Source: an uncultured Croceitalea sp. (GTDB lineage: Bacteria > Bacteroidota > Bacteroidia > Flavobacteriales > Flavobacteriaceae). Taken from it: a stretch of 64,000 nucleotides of DNA. A program made the position numbers and the translations under genes. The DNA is taken from NCBI GenBank assembly GCA_947503285.1, contig CANNDD010000010.1, forward strand, positions 1 to 64,000, written 5' to 3'. The notes beneath the pieces were generated by a model, which did no database searches, was not told the origin of the DNA, and saw nothing but the letters and a program-made list of their open reading frames with translations. This document shows, in pieces, positions 42,501 through 51,470 of the stretch (position 1 is its first letter; every line of letters starts with the position of its first letter).

Positions 42501-45500
42501 GTGAAGGAAATGCGTTCCATGTTTGCAAGTACCGCCAATTTTGACCAGCCTCTTAACGAATGGGAGGTCGATGAGGTAGTGGATATGAGTTCCATGTTTA
42601 CTGGTGCCCAAGTATTCAATCAAAATATTGAAGAATGGAATGTGACCAATGTACTAACTATGCGTTCTATGTTCCAAAGTGCGAACCTCTTCAATCAGCC
42701 GTTAAACGATTGGGACGTGAATTCCGTAGTGAATATGCAAGGGATGTTTTCCAGTGCTGGTGCTTTCAATCAACCCATAAATAATTGGGAGGTAAGTGCA
42801 GTAGCCAACATGGCTTTTATGTTTAATAATGCTTTGGCTTTTGACCAACCCTTAGATAACTGGAATGTGAGCTCGGTTACTTTGATGCCAGGCATGTTTC
42901 AAGGAGCTTCGGTATTCAACCAAGATATCAATAGTTGGAACGTAGCGGTAGTAACCAATATGCAAGGCATGTTCAAAAATGCATTGGTTTTTGATAGTAC
43001 ACTGGACAATTGGGATACCGGTGAAGTACTCAATATGGCTGAAATGTTCAGTGGTGCCAGTGCCTTTGACCAACCCATTGAAAATTGGAATGTTTCCTTC
43101 GTTACCACTATGTTTGAAATGTTCAAAGATGCCACGAGCTACAACCAAGATATGGATTCATGGAATGTCGCATCGGTGAATACTATGCAAGGGATGTTTC
43201 AGGGGACAACTTCTTTTAATGGAGCAGTAGGAAACTGGAATGTTAGGCGCGTCACAACGATGCAAAACATGTTTTTTGGCGCATCAAATTTTAATCAAAA
43301 TATAAATGATTGGAGGGTAAATGGTGTTGAAAATATGGATTCCATGTTTAGGGATGCCACCATGTACAATCAAAATATGGAGCAATGGAACCTCGGTTCT
43401 GTTAATATGAATTCCATGTTTAGGGATGCTGCCAGCTTTGACCAATTTCTTGGAGATTGGAATGTTGAAAATGTCAATAACATGCAAAACATGCTCGACA
43501 ATACGGCATTGACCAGGGAAAATTATGACAATACCTTGATTGAGTGGTCAGAACAGACCCTGACCCCTGGCATAACCTTTGGGGCCTTGACCTTGCCCTA
43601 TTGCGATGCAGAGACCGAACGACAATCCATCATAGACACCTATGGATGGAATATAACGGGTGATGTAAGGGATTGTCCTATTCCAGGGTGTACGCAATTG
43701 ATCGCACCTGAAGTGAACGATACCGATGTCCCCGTAAATACCAATTTAATTTGGGAAGCCGCTCTTTATGCCACTGGCTATAAATTGACCATTGATGTGG
43801 ATGGAACGATCACCAATATTACTTTGGGCGAAGTGACCACTTATGAATTCCCGACCGATTTTGTAGGTGGCGAAATCGTTAGTGTCACCATTACACCGTT
43901 CAACGGCGCGGGTGATGCAATTGGCTGTGACCCAGAAAGTTTTACGATTTCCAATGCCCCAGCTACTTTTCCAGATTGTACCGTGCTGACCGTTCCTGCA
44001 AATATAACCGATGTTCCAGTTGATACCGATTTAATGTGGGAACCCATCGCCAATGCTGATGGCTATCGCTTAACCGTCGGAACAACCAGTGGCGGTAACG
44101 ATTTAGTGGATAATGAAGATGTGGGCAACGTTACTGAATATGATTTTGCAATGGATTTAGATGAGGATCAAGATATTTTTGTTACCATCATTCCTTACAA
44201 TAATGAGGGAAGTCCTACGACCTGCCCAGAGCAGTCTTTTAAAACAGAAATTATTCCTGTGCCACCGACCTGCACCAATTTAACGGCTCCAGAAGATGGC
44301 GATACCGGTGTTCTTGTCGATACTGATATTAGTTGGCAACCAGTGGATAACGCAACCGGTTATCTAATTACCATCGGTACTACTTCAGGTGGTATTGAAG
44401 TCGCCAACAGTATTGATGTAGGAAATATGACCACTTATGATATTCCCATGGACCTGCAAGAAAATAGGATATATTTTGTAACCATAGTTCCATATAACGA
44501 TGTCGGGGATGCCATAGGCTGTTCAGGTGCAGAAGAAAGTTTTAGAACGATTGATAGTTCAAGTAATCTACCAGATTGCACATCTTTAATTGCTCCTGAA
44601 AATGATGATACCGATGTTGCAATAAACCTTGCAGAAATTTCTTGGAACGCCGTTGCCGATGCCGATGGGTATCGAATTACGATTGATGGTAGTACCAGCG
44701 ATGCCAACGATGTGACCGATTTGGTCGTCAATGGCACCTCGCATCCATTTGCCAATGATTTTGATAATGGGGAAATCGTAACCGTGACTATCATTCCTTT
44801 TAACGCCGATGGTGATGCCAGTGGATGTGCACCTCCTGAATCGTTTACCATCGTTTCGGCTACCGCTATGCCACCATTATGTACCACTTTGGTCGCTCCT
44901 GAAAATGATGATACCGATGTTGCAATAAACCTTGCGGCGATTTCTTGGAATGCCGTTGCCAATGCCGATGGGTATCGAATTACGATTGATGGCAGTACCA
45001 GCGATGCCAACGATGTGACCGATTTGGTCGTAAACGGCACCTCGCATCCATTTGCCAATGATTTTGATAATGGGGAAATCGTAACCGTGACTATCATTCC
45101 TTTTAACGCGGATGGTGATGCCAGTGGATGTGCACCTCCTGAATCGTTTACCATCGTTTCCGAAATGGGTAGCGTTCCCGAATGTACCTCTTTAAGTGCG
45201 GCACTGATCAATGCCACAACTGTTTCGGTCACCTCCAATCTAACATGGGATGCCATCAATGGAGCTGAAGGTTACCGATTGACAGTAGGCACTACATCTG
45301 GGGGAACCGACATACTTGACGACATTGACGTGGGTAACGTACTTACCTACGACCTAATCGATGACCTTCCCTATGAACAAGAAATCTTTGTAACCATCAT
45401 ACCTTATAATAGTCTTGGGGATGCCAATGGTTGTGCAGAACAAAGTTTTACGACGGTCGCGGAACCAACACCACCGGCATGCACCAATTTACTTACACCA

Positions 45501-46361
45501 CTCAATTTAGATATTGACGTACCAATAGGTGTGACCCTAAGTTGGAATGCAGCCCCGGGTGCCAATGGGTACCGTTTAACCGTAGGCACGGAAACCGGTA
45601 TCGGTGATATCATAAACAATCAAGATTTAGGCAATGTAACTTCTTTCAACTTGCCCAACGATTTGCCCGAAAACACCGAGATATTTGTGGCCTTAGTACC
45701 ATATAATGGGGTGGGTGACGCCGAATTCTGTGAAGAAGAAAGTTTTATCACAGAAACCCTGGCCCCATTAGTGCCCCCTTGCACGACCATTACAATACCA
45801 GAGAACGGTAGTACGGATGTAAGTATAGCAACTGCTATTACTTGGAACGCCATTGGCGACGTTGATGGGTATATCATAAATATTGGAACAACATCTGGTG
45901 GAACCGATATTCTTGACAGCTTTGATGCAGGATTAACCACTTCTTATGACCTTTTAGAAGATTTACCTTTTGAACAAGAAATCTTTGTTTCAGTGCTTCC
46001 GTATAACGAGGTGGGTACTGCCATAGATTGCGAAATCCATTCATTTACCACAACCGTTGAACCCGAAATAGAATCACTTTTCGGATTTTCGCCCGACAAC
46101 GATGGTATCAATGATTTCTGGGTCATTGAGGGTATCGAAAGCTATCCTGAAAATACCGTGGTCATTTTCAACCGCTGGGGCGATATGGTCTTTCAAATTG
46201 ATGGCTATGACAATAATTCCAATGTTTTTAGGGGAGAGGCGAACCAGTTGACCGGCTTAGGTGCCGGGCAACTACCTGAAGGCACCTATTTCTTTCAACT
46301 CATTTTGCCCGAAGACCATAACTTAAAACAGACCAAAGGCTATTTGGTGCTAAAAAGATAA
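39534..46361 (+). CDS. Giant BspA-like surface protein with PKD, DUF285, Fn3-like and T9SS type B domains
   Basis: This 2275-residue protein has a signal peptide (1-20) and then two large halves. Half one has a PKD-like domain (about 35-85, VDWGDGTNDTG), about 15 repeats of 25 residues of the BspA/DUF285 type (about 120-515; FNQPLNDWDVSNVTNM style) and one Fn3-like module. Half two has a PKD-like domain (about 715-760), about 20 repeats (about 800-1315) and eight Fn3-like modules (about 1350-2170, each beginning Cys-Thr). The end (about 2185-2275, FSPDNDGINDFW to GYLVLKR) is the gliding-motility-type (CHU_C) T9SS type B sorting domain. It should be exported by the type IX system with help from the PorP/SprF protein that follows. 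The ligand is unknown; such repeats often mediate adhesion. Confidence 0.9.
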   Translation: MFKHLLLLGVLLLCTNSFAQNFTTIWNTTEPGTSANNEITIPTNAAFTYNYTVDWGDGTNDTGVVGDITHTYATPGQYTVQISGDFPAIYFNNGGDRRKIIEILGWGTIAWQSMEDAFHGCENLNFDAIDAPNLLGVTSLRNMFKGCTLFNGIVNNWEVSTITDLSGIFMECQNFNRPLDNWNTANVVDMSETFSRCSSFNEPLDNWNTSSATSMRNMFYGCVSFNQNINNWDVRQVTDMSNMFWVCVNFNQPLNLWDVSNVTDMNTMFYRTNNFEQDLSAWQVGNVTNMSRMFDECAFNSPLNNWDVSNVTDMSEMFLETPNFNQPLNDWDVSNVTNMQGMFEDAIIFDQPLNLWNVSKVINMSEMFRGQSQFNQPLNDWDVSSVTNMAFMFERNAVFNQSVENWDVSKVTNMQGMFSNADAFDQPLGSWNVENVQNFSQTFRGTDVFNQPLNTWNITSMTSMVGIFQDAMLFNQPLDNWDVNTIGNMSFAFNNAASFNQDISSWNIENAFDITDMLSNSGLSQENYDALLIAWAALDVNNDLTLGAASLEYCDGRFARQELIDSHNWTFSGDAVNCTFVLCTEITSPLNTDTQVPANSDIRWAPAPNATGYRVTLEVERGGARNFVIFNGDVADNLDVGNVVGLSFTNEFLPGDTVYVTVVPYNSDGPVTGGCDGISFTVVESWVNSPDAFKITIDTRNLDTNSTNANQYQLELNTGFPDNLVYNFSVDWGDGQYNNNVSSNITHTYLNPGVYTIAIIGDFPSFYHNSSNRDNLKLISMDQWGTQVWQSMRRAFYFCENMEYNASDTPNLTQVSNMESMFRRTILFNSDINNWDVGNITDMGSMFYQATIYDQPMDNWDVTNVTNMRRLFSACTAFNQNINNWNVANVETMDFMFEGASNFDQPLNGWTVDNVNSMQSMFQQASVFDQPIGSWNVANVENMQDMFSSAELFNQNIDGWNVGNVELMNGMFQLARAFNQPLNSWDVSKVKEMRSMFASTANFDQPLNEWEVDEVVDMSSMFTGAQVFNQNIEEWNVTNVLTMRSMFQSANLFNQPLNDWDVNSVVNMQGMFSSAGAFNQPINNWEVSAVANMAFMFNNALAFDQPLDNWNVSSVTLMPGMFQGASVFNQDINSWNVAVVTNMQGMFKNALVFDSTLDNWDTGEVLNMAEMFSGASAFDQPIENWNVSFVTTMFEMFKDATSYNQDMDSWNVASVNTMQGMFQGTTSFNGAVGNWNVRRVTTMQNMFFGASNFNQNINDWRVNGVENMDSMFRDATMYNQNMEQWNLGSVNMNSMFRDAASFDQFLGDWNVENVNNMQNMLDNTALTRENYDNTLIEWSEQTLTPGITFGALTLPYCDAETERQSIIDTYGWNITGDVRDCPIPGCTQLIAPEVNDTDVPVNTNLIWEAALYATGYKLTIDVDGTITNITLGEVTTYEFPTDFVGGEIVSVTITPFNGAGDAIGCDPESFTISNAPATFPDCTVLTVPANITDVPVDTDLMWEPIANADGYRLTVGTTSGGNDLVDNEDVGNVTEYDFAMDLDEDQDIFVTIIPYNNEGSPTTCPEQSFKTEIIPVPPTCTNLTAPEDGDTGVLVDTDISWQPVDNATGYLITIGTTSGGIEVANSIDVGNMTTYDIPMDLQENRIYFVTIVPYNDVGDAIGCSGAEESFRTIDSSSNLPDCTSLIAPENDDTDVAINLAEISWNAVADADGYRITIDGSTSDANDVTDLVVNGTSHPFANDFDNGEIVTVTIIPFNADGDASGCAPPESFTIVSATAMPPLCTTLVAPENDDTDVAINLAAISWNAVANADGYRITIDGSTSDANDVTDLVVNGTSHPFANDFDNGEIVTVTIIPFNADGDASGCAPPESFTIVSEMGSVPECTSLSAALINATTVSVTSNLTWDAINGAEGYRLTVGTTSGGTDILDDIDVGNVLTYDLIDDLPYEQEIFVTIIPYNSLGDANGCAEQSFTTVAEPTPPACTNLLTPLNLDIDVPIGVTLSWNAAPGANGYRLTVGTETGIGDIINNQDLGNVTSFNLPNDLPENTEIFVALVPYNGVGDAEFCEEESFITETLAPLVPPCTTITIPENGSTDVSIATAITWNAIGDVDGYIINIGTTSGGTDILDSFDAGLTTSYDLLEDLPFEQEIFVSVLPYNEVGTAIDCEIHSFTTTVEPEIESLFGFSPDNDGINDFWVIEGIESYPENTVVIFNRWGDMVFQIDGYDNNSNVFRGEANQLTGLGAGQLPEGTYFFQLILPEDHNLKQTKGYLVLKR
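44592..45163 (+). repeat. Two nearly identical 303-bp modules inside the giant surface protein
   Basis: The modules starting at 44592 and 44895 are offset by 303 bp (101 residues) and agree almost base for base for about 270 bp, with only scattered silent or conservative changes. The other Fn3-like modules of the same protein differ strongly from them, so this pair reflects a recent duplication or gene conversion. Confidence 0.85.
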
Positions 46362-46363
46362 TT

Positions 46364-47284
46364 ATGAAAAAGTATACCTACCTTTTGGCATTGACCCTAA
46401 TTTGGGGATTGCCTTTTTTGACCACAGCGCAACAAACGCCCGTATTCTCTGAATACAACTACAACCCATTTCTAATAAACGCTGCGTATGCTGGTGTTTC
46501 AAATGGTGCAGAGGCCACACTAAGCAACTCAGGGTTCAACAATGAGTTCGAAGGTACACCGCGAAATCTAGCTTTCACCTTCAATACTAGAATAAATGAA
46601 GGTAAAGTTGGTTTAGGTGCCGGAATTATAAATGATGAAATTGGGGTAACATCGGCAACCCAGGTTTTCGCCTCATATGCCTATAAAATTTATCTTAACG
46701 ACAATGTCCATCCGTATTGGAAGGTATACGATCGTTCATTTTTATCGTTTGGTCTTACGGCGGGTGCGCTTTTATACAATGAAGAACTATTACAGCTGGG
46801 TATTCAGAATGACCCCAATTTCGCGGAAAATATAAACGCCACTTTACCCGCTGCGGGAGTGGGTATTCTTTTTGGCCATGCCAACTTTTTTGCTGGGGTA
46901 TCCATGCCTAATGTTTTGGGCGATACGTTTGCCAATCAAGACAATCTCAATCTGACAAGACCGCTTTATGCCTATACCGGTTATCATTTTGCTACAAGCA
47001 AGTATGACCCTAATTTGATATTGAAACCAAGCTTTTTATTGAAGTATGAGAATGGGGCGCCGCTTCAGGTAGACGTGAACCTATCACTAAACTATAGAAA
47101 TGCATTTGAGGTGGGTGCGGGTTATCGAACCAGTAGTTCGTTTAATGTGGTTGCCGGCTTTTACCTCTTTAAAAACTTCAGGGCACTGTACAACTATACC
47201 CAAAATGGAGGTAATGCCCCTATTGGAAACACACACGGTATTGTTTTGAGTTATCGTGCAGGGAATGGGTACGCGTTGAATTGA
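46364..47284 (+). CDS. PorP/SprF family type IX secretion protein
   Basis: This 306-residue outer-membrane protein has a signal peptide (1-22) and the typical start QQTPVFSEYNYNPFLINAAYAG, then a beta-rich barrel. PorP/SprF proteins pair with type B T9SS substrates for export and surface attachment. It starts 2 bases after the giant protein's stop, so the two are a substrate/partner operon. Confidence 0.9.
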   Translation: MKKYTYLLALTLIWGLPFLTTAQQTPVFSEYNYNPFLINAAYAGVSNGAEATLSNSGFNNEFEGTPRNLAFTFNTRINEGKVGLGAGIINDEIGVTSATQVFASYAYKIYLNDNVHPYWKVYDRSFLSFGLTAGALLYNEELLQLGIQNDPNFAENINATLPAAGVGILFGHANFFAGVSMPNVLGDTFANQDNLNLTRPLYAYTGYHFATSKYDPNLILKPSFLLKYENGAPLQVDVNLSLNYRNAFEVGAGYRTSSSFNVVAGFYLFKNFRALYNYTQNGGNAPIGNTHGIVLSYRAGNGYALN

Positions 47285-47660
47285 TAATTGGAATACCCTT
47301 AGATTTCACGGTAAGTACGATACCATCAAACCCTGTGATATCCATATTGTTCCTACTTCTTACAACGACCTGCACTGGTTTTATGTTTTCTCAAAGACCA
47401 TAATCAGATTTGTTATATGGTACTAAATGCCCTACTGATTATCAACATCTAGGTTAAACTTCCCTCTTTGCGATATGCATTTCGGCCAGGCGACCTGACA
47501 GGAAGATGTAGGGTAAAAATCCGCCAAGCGCTGTTCTTTGGCAGTATTTTATGGTATTCACTTAAAATCCATTACTGCGATGTGTGGTAGTATGGTTATC
47601 GAAACTTACGTTTTAAAACAAAATCCATGCTTTAGTCTAATAGGTATTCCTTCAGGCACC
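47285..47660. other. 376-bp intergenic region without a recognisable gene
   Basis: This lies between the PorP/SprF gene and the convergent RluB gene. No convincing reading frame, RNA or strong hairpin was seen. A 62-codon frame starting at 47538 runs into the RluB gene on the opposite strand and has no protein-like features. Confidence 0.5.
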
Positions 47661-48521
47661 TCATTGTATCATCTTCAAATTGATTACCTCTTGTTGTGTC
47701 AAATTACGCCAATGACCCCGGGGTAAATCCTTTTTGGTCAATCCTGCAAAAACAACACGATCTAGCTTGACCACCTTGTATTCTAAATGCTCAAAAATGC
47801 GACGTACGATTCGGTTACGGCCCGAATGAATTTCAATACCAACCTCTTTTTTGCTTGTGCCATTGATATAAGAAACCTCATCTACCTGTACTGGACCATC
47901 TTCTAGCTCAAGACCTGCCTGAATTCTTTTCAAATCTGCAAGGGAAACATTTTTATCCAATACCACATGGTAAATTTTGCGAACCCCGAACTTAGGATGT
48001 GTCAATTTTTTGGTGATATCACCATCATTGGTGAACATTAGAAGTCCTGTGGTATTCCTATCTAATCGACCCACTGGAAACAACCTATTATTAGAAGAAC
48101 TGGAAATTAATTCCATTACCGTTCTTCTTCCCTTTTCATCATTGGTCGTAGTGATAAACCCTTTTGGTTTGTTCAGCAAAATATACTCTTTTTTCTCCGG
48201 ATTCAATCGCTGGCCATCATAACGGACATCATCTGTCAATTTCACTTTATAGCCCATTTCAGAAACCACCTTACCATTGACCGTTACATTACCTGCGGCG
48301 ATATACGTATCCGCTTCCCTACGGGAACATATGCCGGCATTTGCGATATACTTATTCAGTCGCACCTCATCAGGATTGGTATTGGTCCTTGGGGGTGCTT
48401 TTCTTTTATTAGGTGGTGTACTTCTAGAAAAGTCCTTCTTTTTTTTGAACCCACCGGTGGGCCGTTTCTTATTACTATCAAATTTCGGCTTGCGATTGCC
48501 CTTATAGTCTGATTTCGCCAT
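47661..48521 (-). CDS. RluB/RsuA-type pseudouridine synthase
   Basis: This 286-residue protein has a very basic, low-complexity N-terminus (about 1-55, Lys/Arg/Pro/Asn), an S4 domain (about 55-105, RLNKYIANAGICSRREADTYI) and the catalytic domain with GRLDRNTTGLLMFTNDG near residue 150 (catalytic Asp) and the later HSGRNRIVRRIFEHL. It is expected to modify 23S rRNA; the choice between RluB, RluE and RluF targets is not decided here. The basic extension is common in Bacteroidota homologues. Confidence 0.92.
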   Translation of the reverse strand: MAKSDYKGNRKPKFDSNKKRPTGGFKKKKDFSRSTPPNKRKAPPRTNTNPDEVRLNKYIANAGICSRREADTYIAAGNVTVNGKVVSEMGYKVKLTDDVRYDGQRLNPEKKEYILLNKPKGFITTTNDEKGRRTVMELISSSSNNRLFPVGRLDRNTTGLLMFTNDGDITKKLTHPKFGVRKIYHVVLDKNVSLADLKRIQAGLELEDGPVQVDEVSYINGTSKKEVGIEIHSGRNRIVRRIFEHLEYKVVKLDRVVFAGLTKKDLPRGHWRNLTQQEVINLKMIQ

Positions 48522-48668
48522 CAGTCATTTAATTTTTTGTAAAGGTAGGCTTTTAGGGTTGTCATTCCGAATCTTTTGATCATGGTCAAAATAGGCCTAT
48601 ACCTGAAATCCCAACGCCATAATTATCATCCAATTAACCCTATATTTATAGTGACTAATTTGAGCAAA

Positions 48669-51470
48669 ATGATTCAAAAGATTTCCTTATTCCTACTCGT
48701 TCTTTTCCAAACTATAATATGGGCACAAAAAAAGGTTTTAGACCATGAAGATTACAAAATATGGAGCACCGTTCAAGATGAAGTGATTTCACCCGATGGT
48801 TCCCATATACTTTACAGTCTTGAACGCGGTGAAAAAGATAATTTCTTAAAGATACAGGATAGCAAAGGCAGCTTTGTGTTGGAACATGATAGGGCTGAAA
48901 AAGGTCATTTCACTTATGATTCAAAATACGCGGTATTTAGCATAAAAGCTTGGCAAGACAGTATTATCGCCATGAAAAAAAGAAAGGTGAAAAAGAAGGA
49001 CCTTCCCAAAGACTCCCTAGGGATTTTCAATTTAAAAAACGAATCCCTAGTAAAAATAGGAAATATAAAATCGTACCAAATACCTGAAAAATGGTCAGGT
49101 TATATTGCTTATCAGTTAGAAGAAATCAATAAAGAGAAGAAAAAAGAAGAAGAAAAAGATTCTACCATTACTACGAAGAAGAAAGACAAGCCCAAAAAAG
49201 TAGGGAAGAAGAATGGGTATCATCTCGTCTTGACAAACCTTGATACCAAACAGCAGGATACCATCAAATTTGTAACGGCGTATACTTTTGCAAAAAGAGG
49301 AAAATACTTGGCGTACGCTACAACGGGAGCCACAAAAGATGATACTGCGGGTGCTTTCACAATAAATTTAGAAACTAATGTTACCACCACTTTGCATCAA
49401 GCTAAAAAGGCAGAATATTTTAACCTCAACTTTAGTGAGTCTGGTAAAAATCTTGGTTTCATCGTAGACACCGACACGACCAAAGTTCAACTTCGCCCTA
49501 ATGAATTGTACCTATGGCAAGAAGGTAGATCATCTGCCGAAAAATTGATGGACAATGCGACGGCACCGAATGATTATGTGGTTTCGAAGTATGGTGGGGT
49601 TCACTTCTCAAAAGACGAGTCCAAATTATTTTTTGGGCTGGCCAAACCACCTATAGAAAAAGACACCTCATTATTGGATGAAGAAATTGTGAACGTAGAA
49701 GTATGGACTTATAATGAACCAAAATTATATACTGTGCAAGAGCTTCAACTCAAAAATGACACGGTACAATCGTTCGTTACGGCAATCCATTTAAATAACA
49801 AACAGGTAGTTCCCTTAGCAAATGCAACTTACATGAATGCAGAACTTGGTGATGAGGGCAATGCCAAATATGCCCTGGTGAACACCAGTATTCCGTATGA
49901 ATTGCCAAGTCAATGGACCGCAAGACGTAACTACGACTATAAGGTTATCAATACCACCACCGGTGAAACACAATTAGAACTTAAAAAAGTACCACAAATA
50001 CAATTGAGCCCAAAAGCAAAGTATGGGTATGGATATAACCGTGTTGACAGTACTTGGTTCACTTATAATTTAACCTCAGGAGCTTATAAAGCATTGACCA
50101 AAAACAGAAGTTTTTATAACGAGGAAAACGATTACCCCAATTTTCCGTGGGCCTATGGTATGGCAGGTTGGACCAAAGATGACAAGGCAATCGTAATTTA
50201 TGACCGCTATGACCTTTGGACGTTTGATCCTGATTCCGGAGCAACTGAAAAGCTGACCGACGGAAGGCCTACGAAGACAGTGTATCGTTATCAAAATTTG
50301 GATGATGAAAAAAAATACCTCGACGATAATGAAAAATGGATTTTGAGTACTTTTAATGAAGTTACAAAAGATGCAGGTTACGCTGAATTCAACCCAAAAA
50401 ACAATACCATAAAGCAACTTCTGAATGGTCCGTACCGCTATTCAAACCTTCAGAAAGCAAAAAGAAGTAATGCTTTACTATATTCGAAAGAGTCATTCGA
50501 GACCTTTCCTGATATACGATTGACAAGCCTTAGTTTTAACAAAGACATCAAACTAAGTGACGCAAATCCGCAACAGTCAGAATACAATTGGGGCAGCATT
50601 GAATTGGTCAAATGGACTTCTTTAGATGGTAAGGAGTTATCTGGAATGTTGGTCAAACCAGAGAATTTTGATCCAAATAAAAAGTATCCGTTGCTGGTTA
50701 ATTTTTATGAAAAGAGCTCTGATGGTATTCACCGACATCGCTATCCGAAACCTGAACGTTCTACAATTAATTATAGCTTTTATACCAGTCGGGGATATGT
50801 AATTTTCAACCCTGATGTGGAATATCGAATTGGTTACCCTGGTGAGAGTGCCTATAACTGTGTAATCCCTGGCGTAACTTCTTTGATTGAAAAAGGCTTT
50901 ATTGATAAAGCCAATATTGGCGTGCAGGGTCATAGCTGGGGCGGTTATCAAATTGCCTATTTGGTTACTAAAACCGATATCTTCAAAGCTGCGGAATCAG
51001 GCGCCCCCGTACCCAATATGATTAGCGCCTACGGTGGTATTCGCTGGTGGACGGGCCTAAGCCGACAATTTCAATATGAGCACACGCAAAGTAGAATTGG
51101 TGGTACGCCTTGGGAATATCCCGCTCGTTATATTGAGAACTCACCTATTTTCAATATTGACAAGATCAATACACCGCTGTTGATCATGCATAATGATGCT
51201 GATGGTCATGTACCTTGGTACCAAGGCATTGAGTTTTTTGTCAGTCTACGTCGATTGGGCAAACCCTCTTGGTTCTTGAATTATAATGGGGAACCGCATT
51301 GGCCGTTGAAATATCAAAATCGAACTGATTTTAGTATCCGTATGGCACAATTCTTCGACCACTATTTAAAGGGGCAACCTAAACCCATGTGGATGGAACG
51401 CGGGGTACCACCAATGGAAAAAGGAATAAAACAAGGGTATGAGTTGTTGGATGGGACTGGAACGAACTAA
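48669..51470 (+). CDS. S9-family prolyl oligopeptidase / dipeptidyl peptidase-like exopeptidase
   Basis: This 933-residue exported protein (signal peptide MIQKISLFLLVLFQTIIWAQ) has a beta-propeller-like N-terminal part, containing a Lys/Glu-rich insert near residues 155-180, and a C-terminal alpha/beta hydrolase. The triad is visible: Ser near residue 755 in GHSWGGYQ, Asp near 841 in NDADGHVPW and His near 876 in GEPHWPL. It should trim peptides in the periplasm. The frame is open 31 codons upstream of the chosen ATG, but that stretch is not signal-like. It ends convergently with the nitrilase gene, overlapping by 4 bases. Confidence 0.9.
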   Translation: MIQKISLFLLVLFQTIIWAQKKVLDHEDYKIWSTVQDEVISPDGSHILYSLERGEKDNFLKIQDSKGSFVLEHDRAEKGHFTYDSKYAVFSIKAWQDSIIAMKKRKVKKKDLPKDSLGIFNLKNESLVKIGNIKSYQIPEKWSGYIAYQLEEINKEKKKEEEKDSTITTKKKDKPKKVGKKNGYHLVLTNLDTKQQDTIKFVTAYTFAKRGKYLAYATTGATKDDTAGAFTINLETNVTTTLHQAKKAEYFNLNFSESGKNLGFIVDTDTTKVQLRPNELYLWQEGRSSAEKLMDNATAPNDYVVSKYGGVHFSKDESKLFFGLAKPPIEKDTSLLDEEIVNVEVWTYNEPKLYTVQELQLKNDTVQSFVTAIHLNNKQVVPLANATYMNAELGDEGNAKYALVNTSIPYELPSQWTARRNYDYKVINTTTGETQLELKKVPQIQLSPKAKYGYGYNRVDSTWFTYNLTSGAYKALTKNRSFYNEENDYPNFPWAYGMAGWTKDDKAIVIYDRYDLWTFDPDSGATEKLTDGRPTKTVYRYQNLDDEKKYLDDNEKWILSTFNEVTKDAGYAEFNPKNNTIKQLLNGPYRYSNLQKAKRSNALLYSKESFETFPDIRLTSLSFNKDIKLSDANPQQSEYNWGSIELVKWTSLDGKELSGMLVKPENFDPNKKYPLLVNFYEKSSDGIHRHRYPKPERSTINYSFYTSRGYVIFNPDVEYRIGYPGESAYNCVIPGVTSLIEKGFIDKANIGVQGHSWGGYQIAYLVTKTDIFKAAESGAPVPNMISAYGGIRWWTGLSRQFQYEHTQSRIGGTPWEYPARYIENSPIFNIDKINTPLLIMHNDADGHVPWYQGIEFFVSLRRLGKPSWFLNYNGEPHWPLKYQNRTDFSIRMAQFFDHYLKGQPKPMWMERGVPPMEKGIKQGYELLDGTGTN

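Noticed and set aside
39900-43500. Regular 75-bp periodicity resembling a CRISPR array
   Set aside because: The repeats are coding (25-residue DUF285 units) in one long open frame, diverged and without spacers.
44435-45259. 274-codon minus-strand frame opposite the Fn3-like modules
   Set aside because: It mirrors the repetitive codons of the plus-strand gene, lacks any protein family features and would lie inside a clear coding region.
47538-47726. 62-codon plus-strand frame in the gap before the RluB gene
   Set aside because: It overlaps the 3' end of the RluB gene on the other strand and has no recognisable features.
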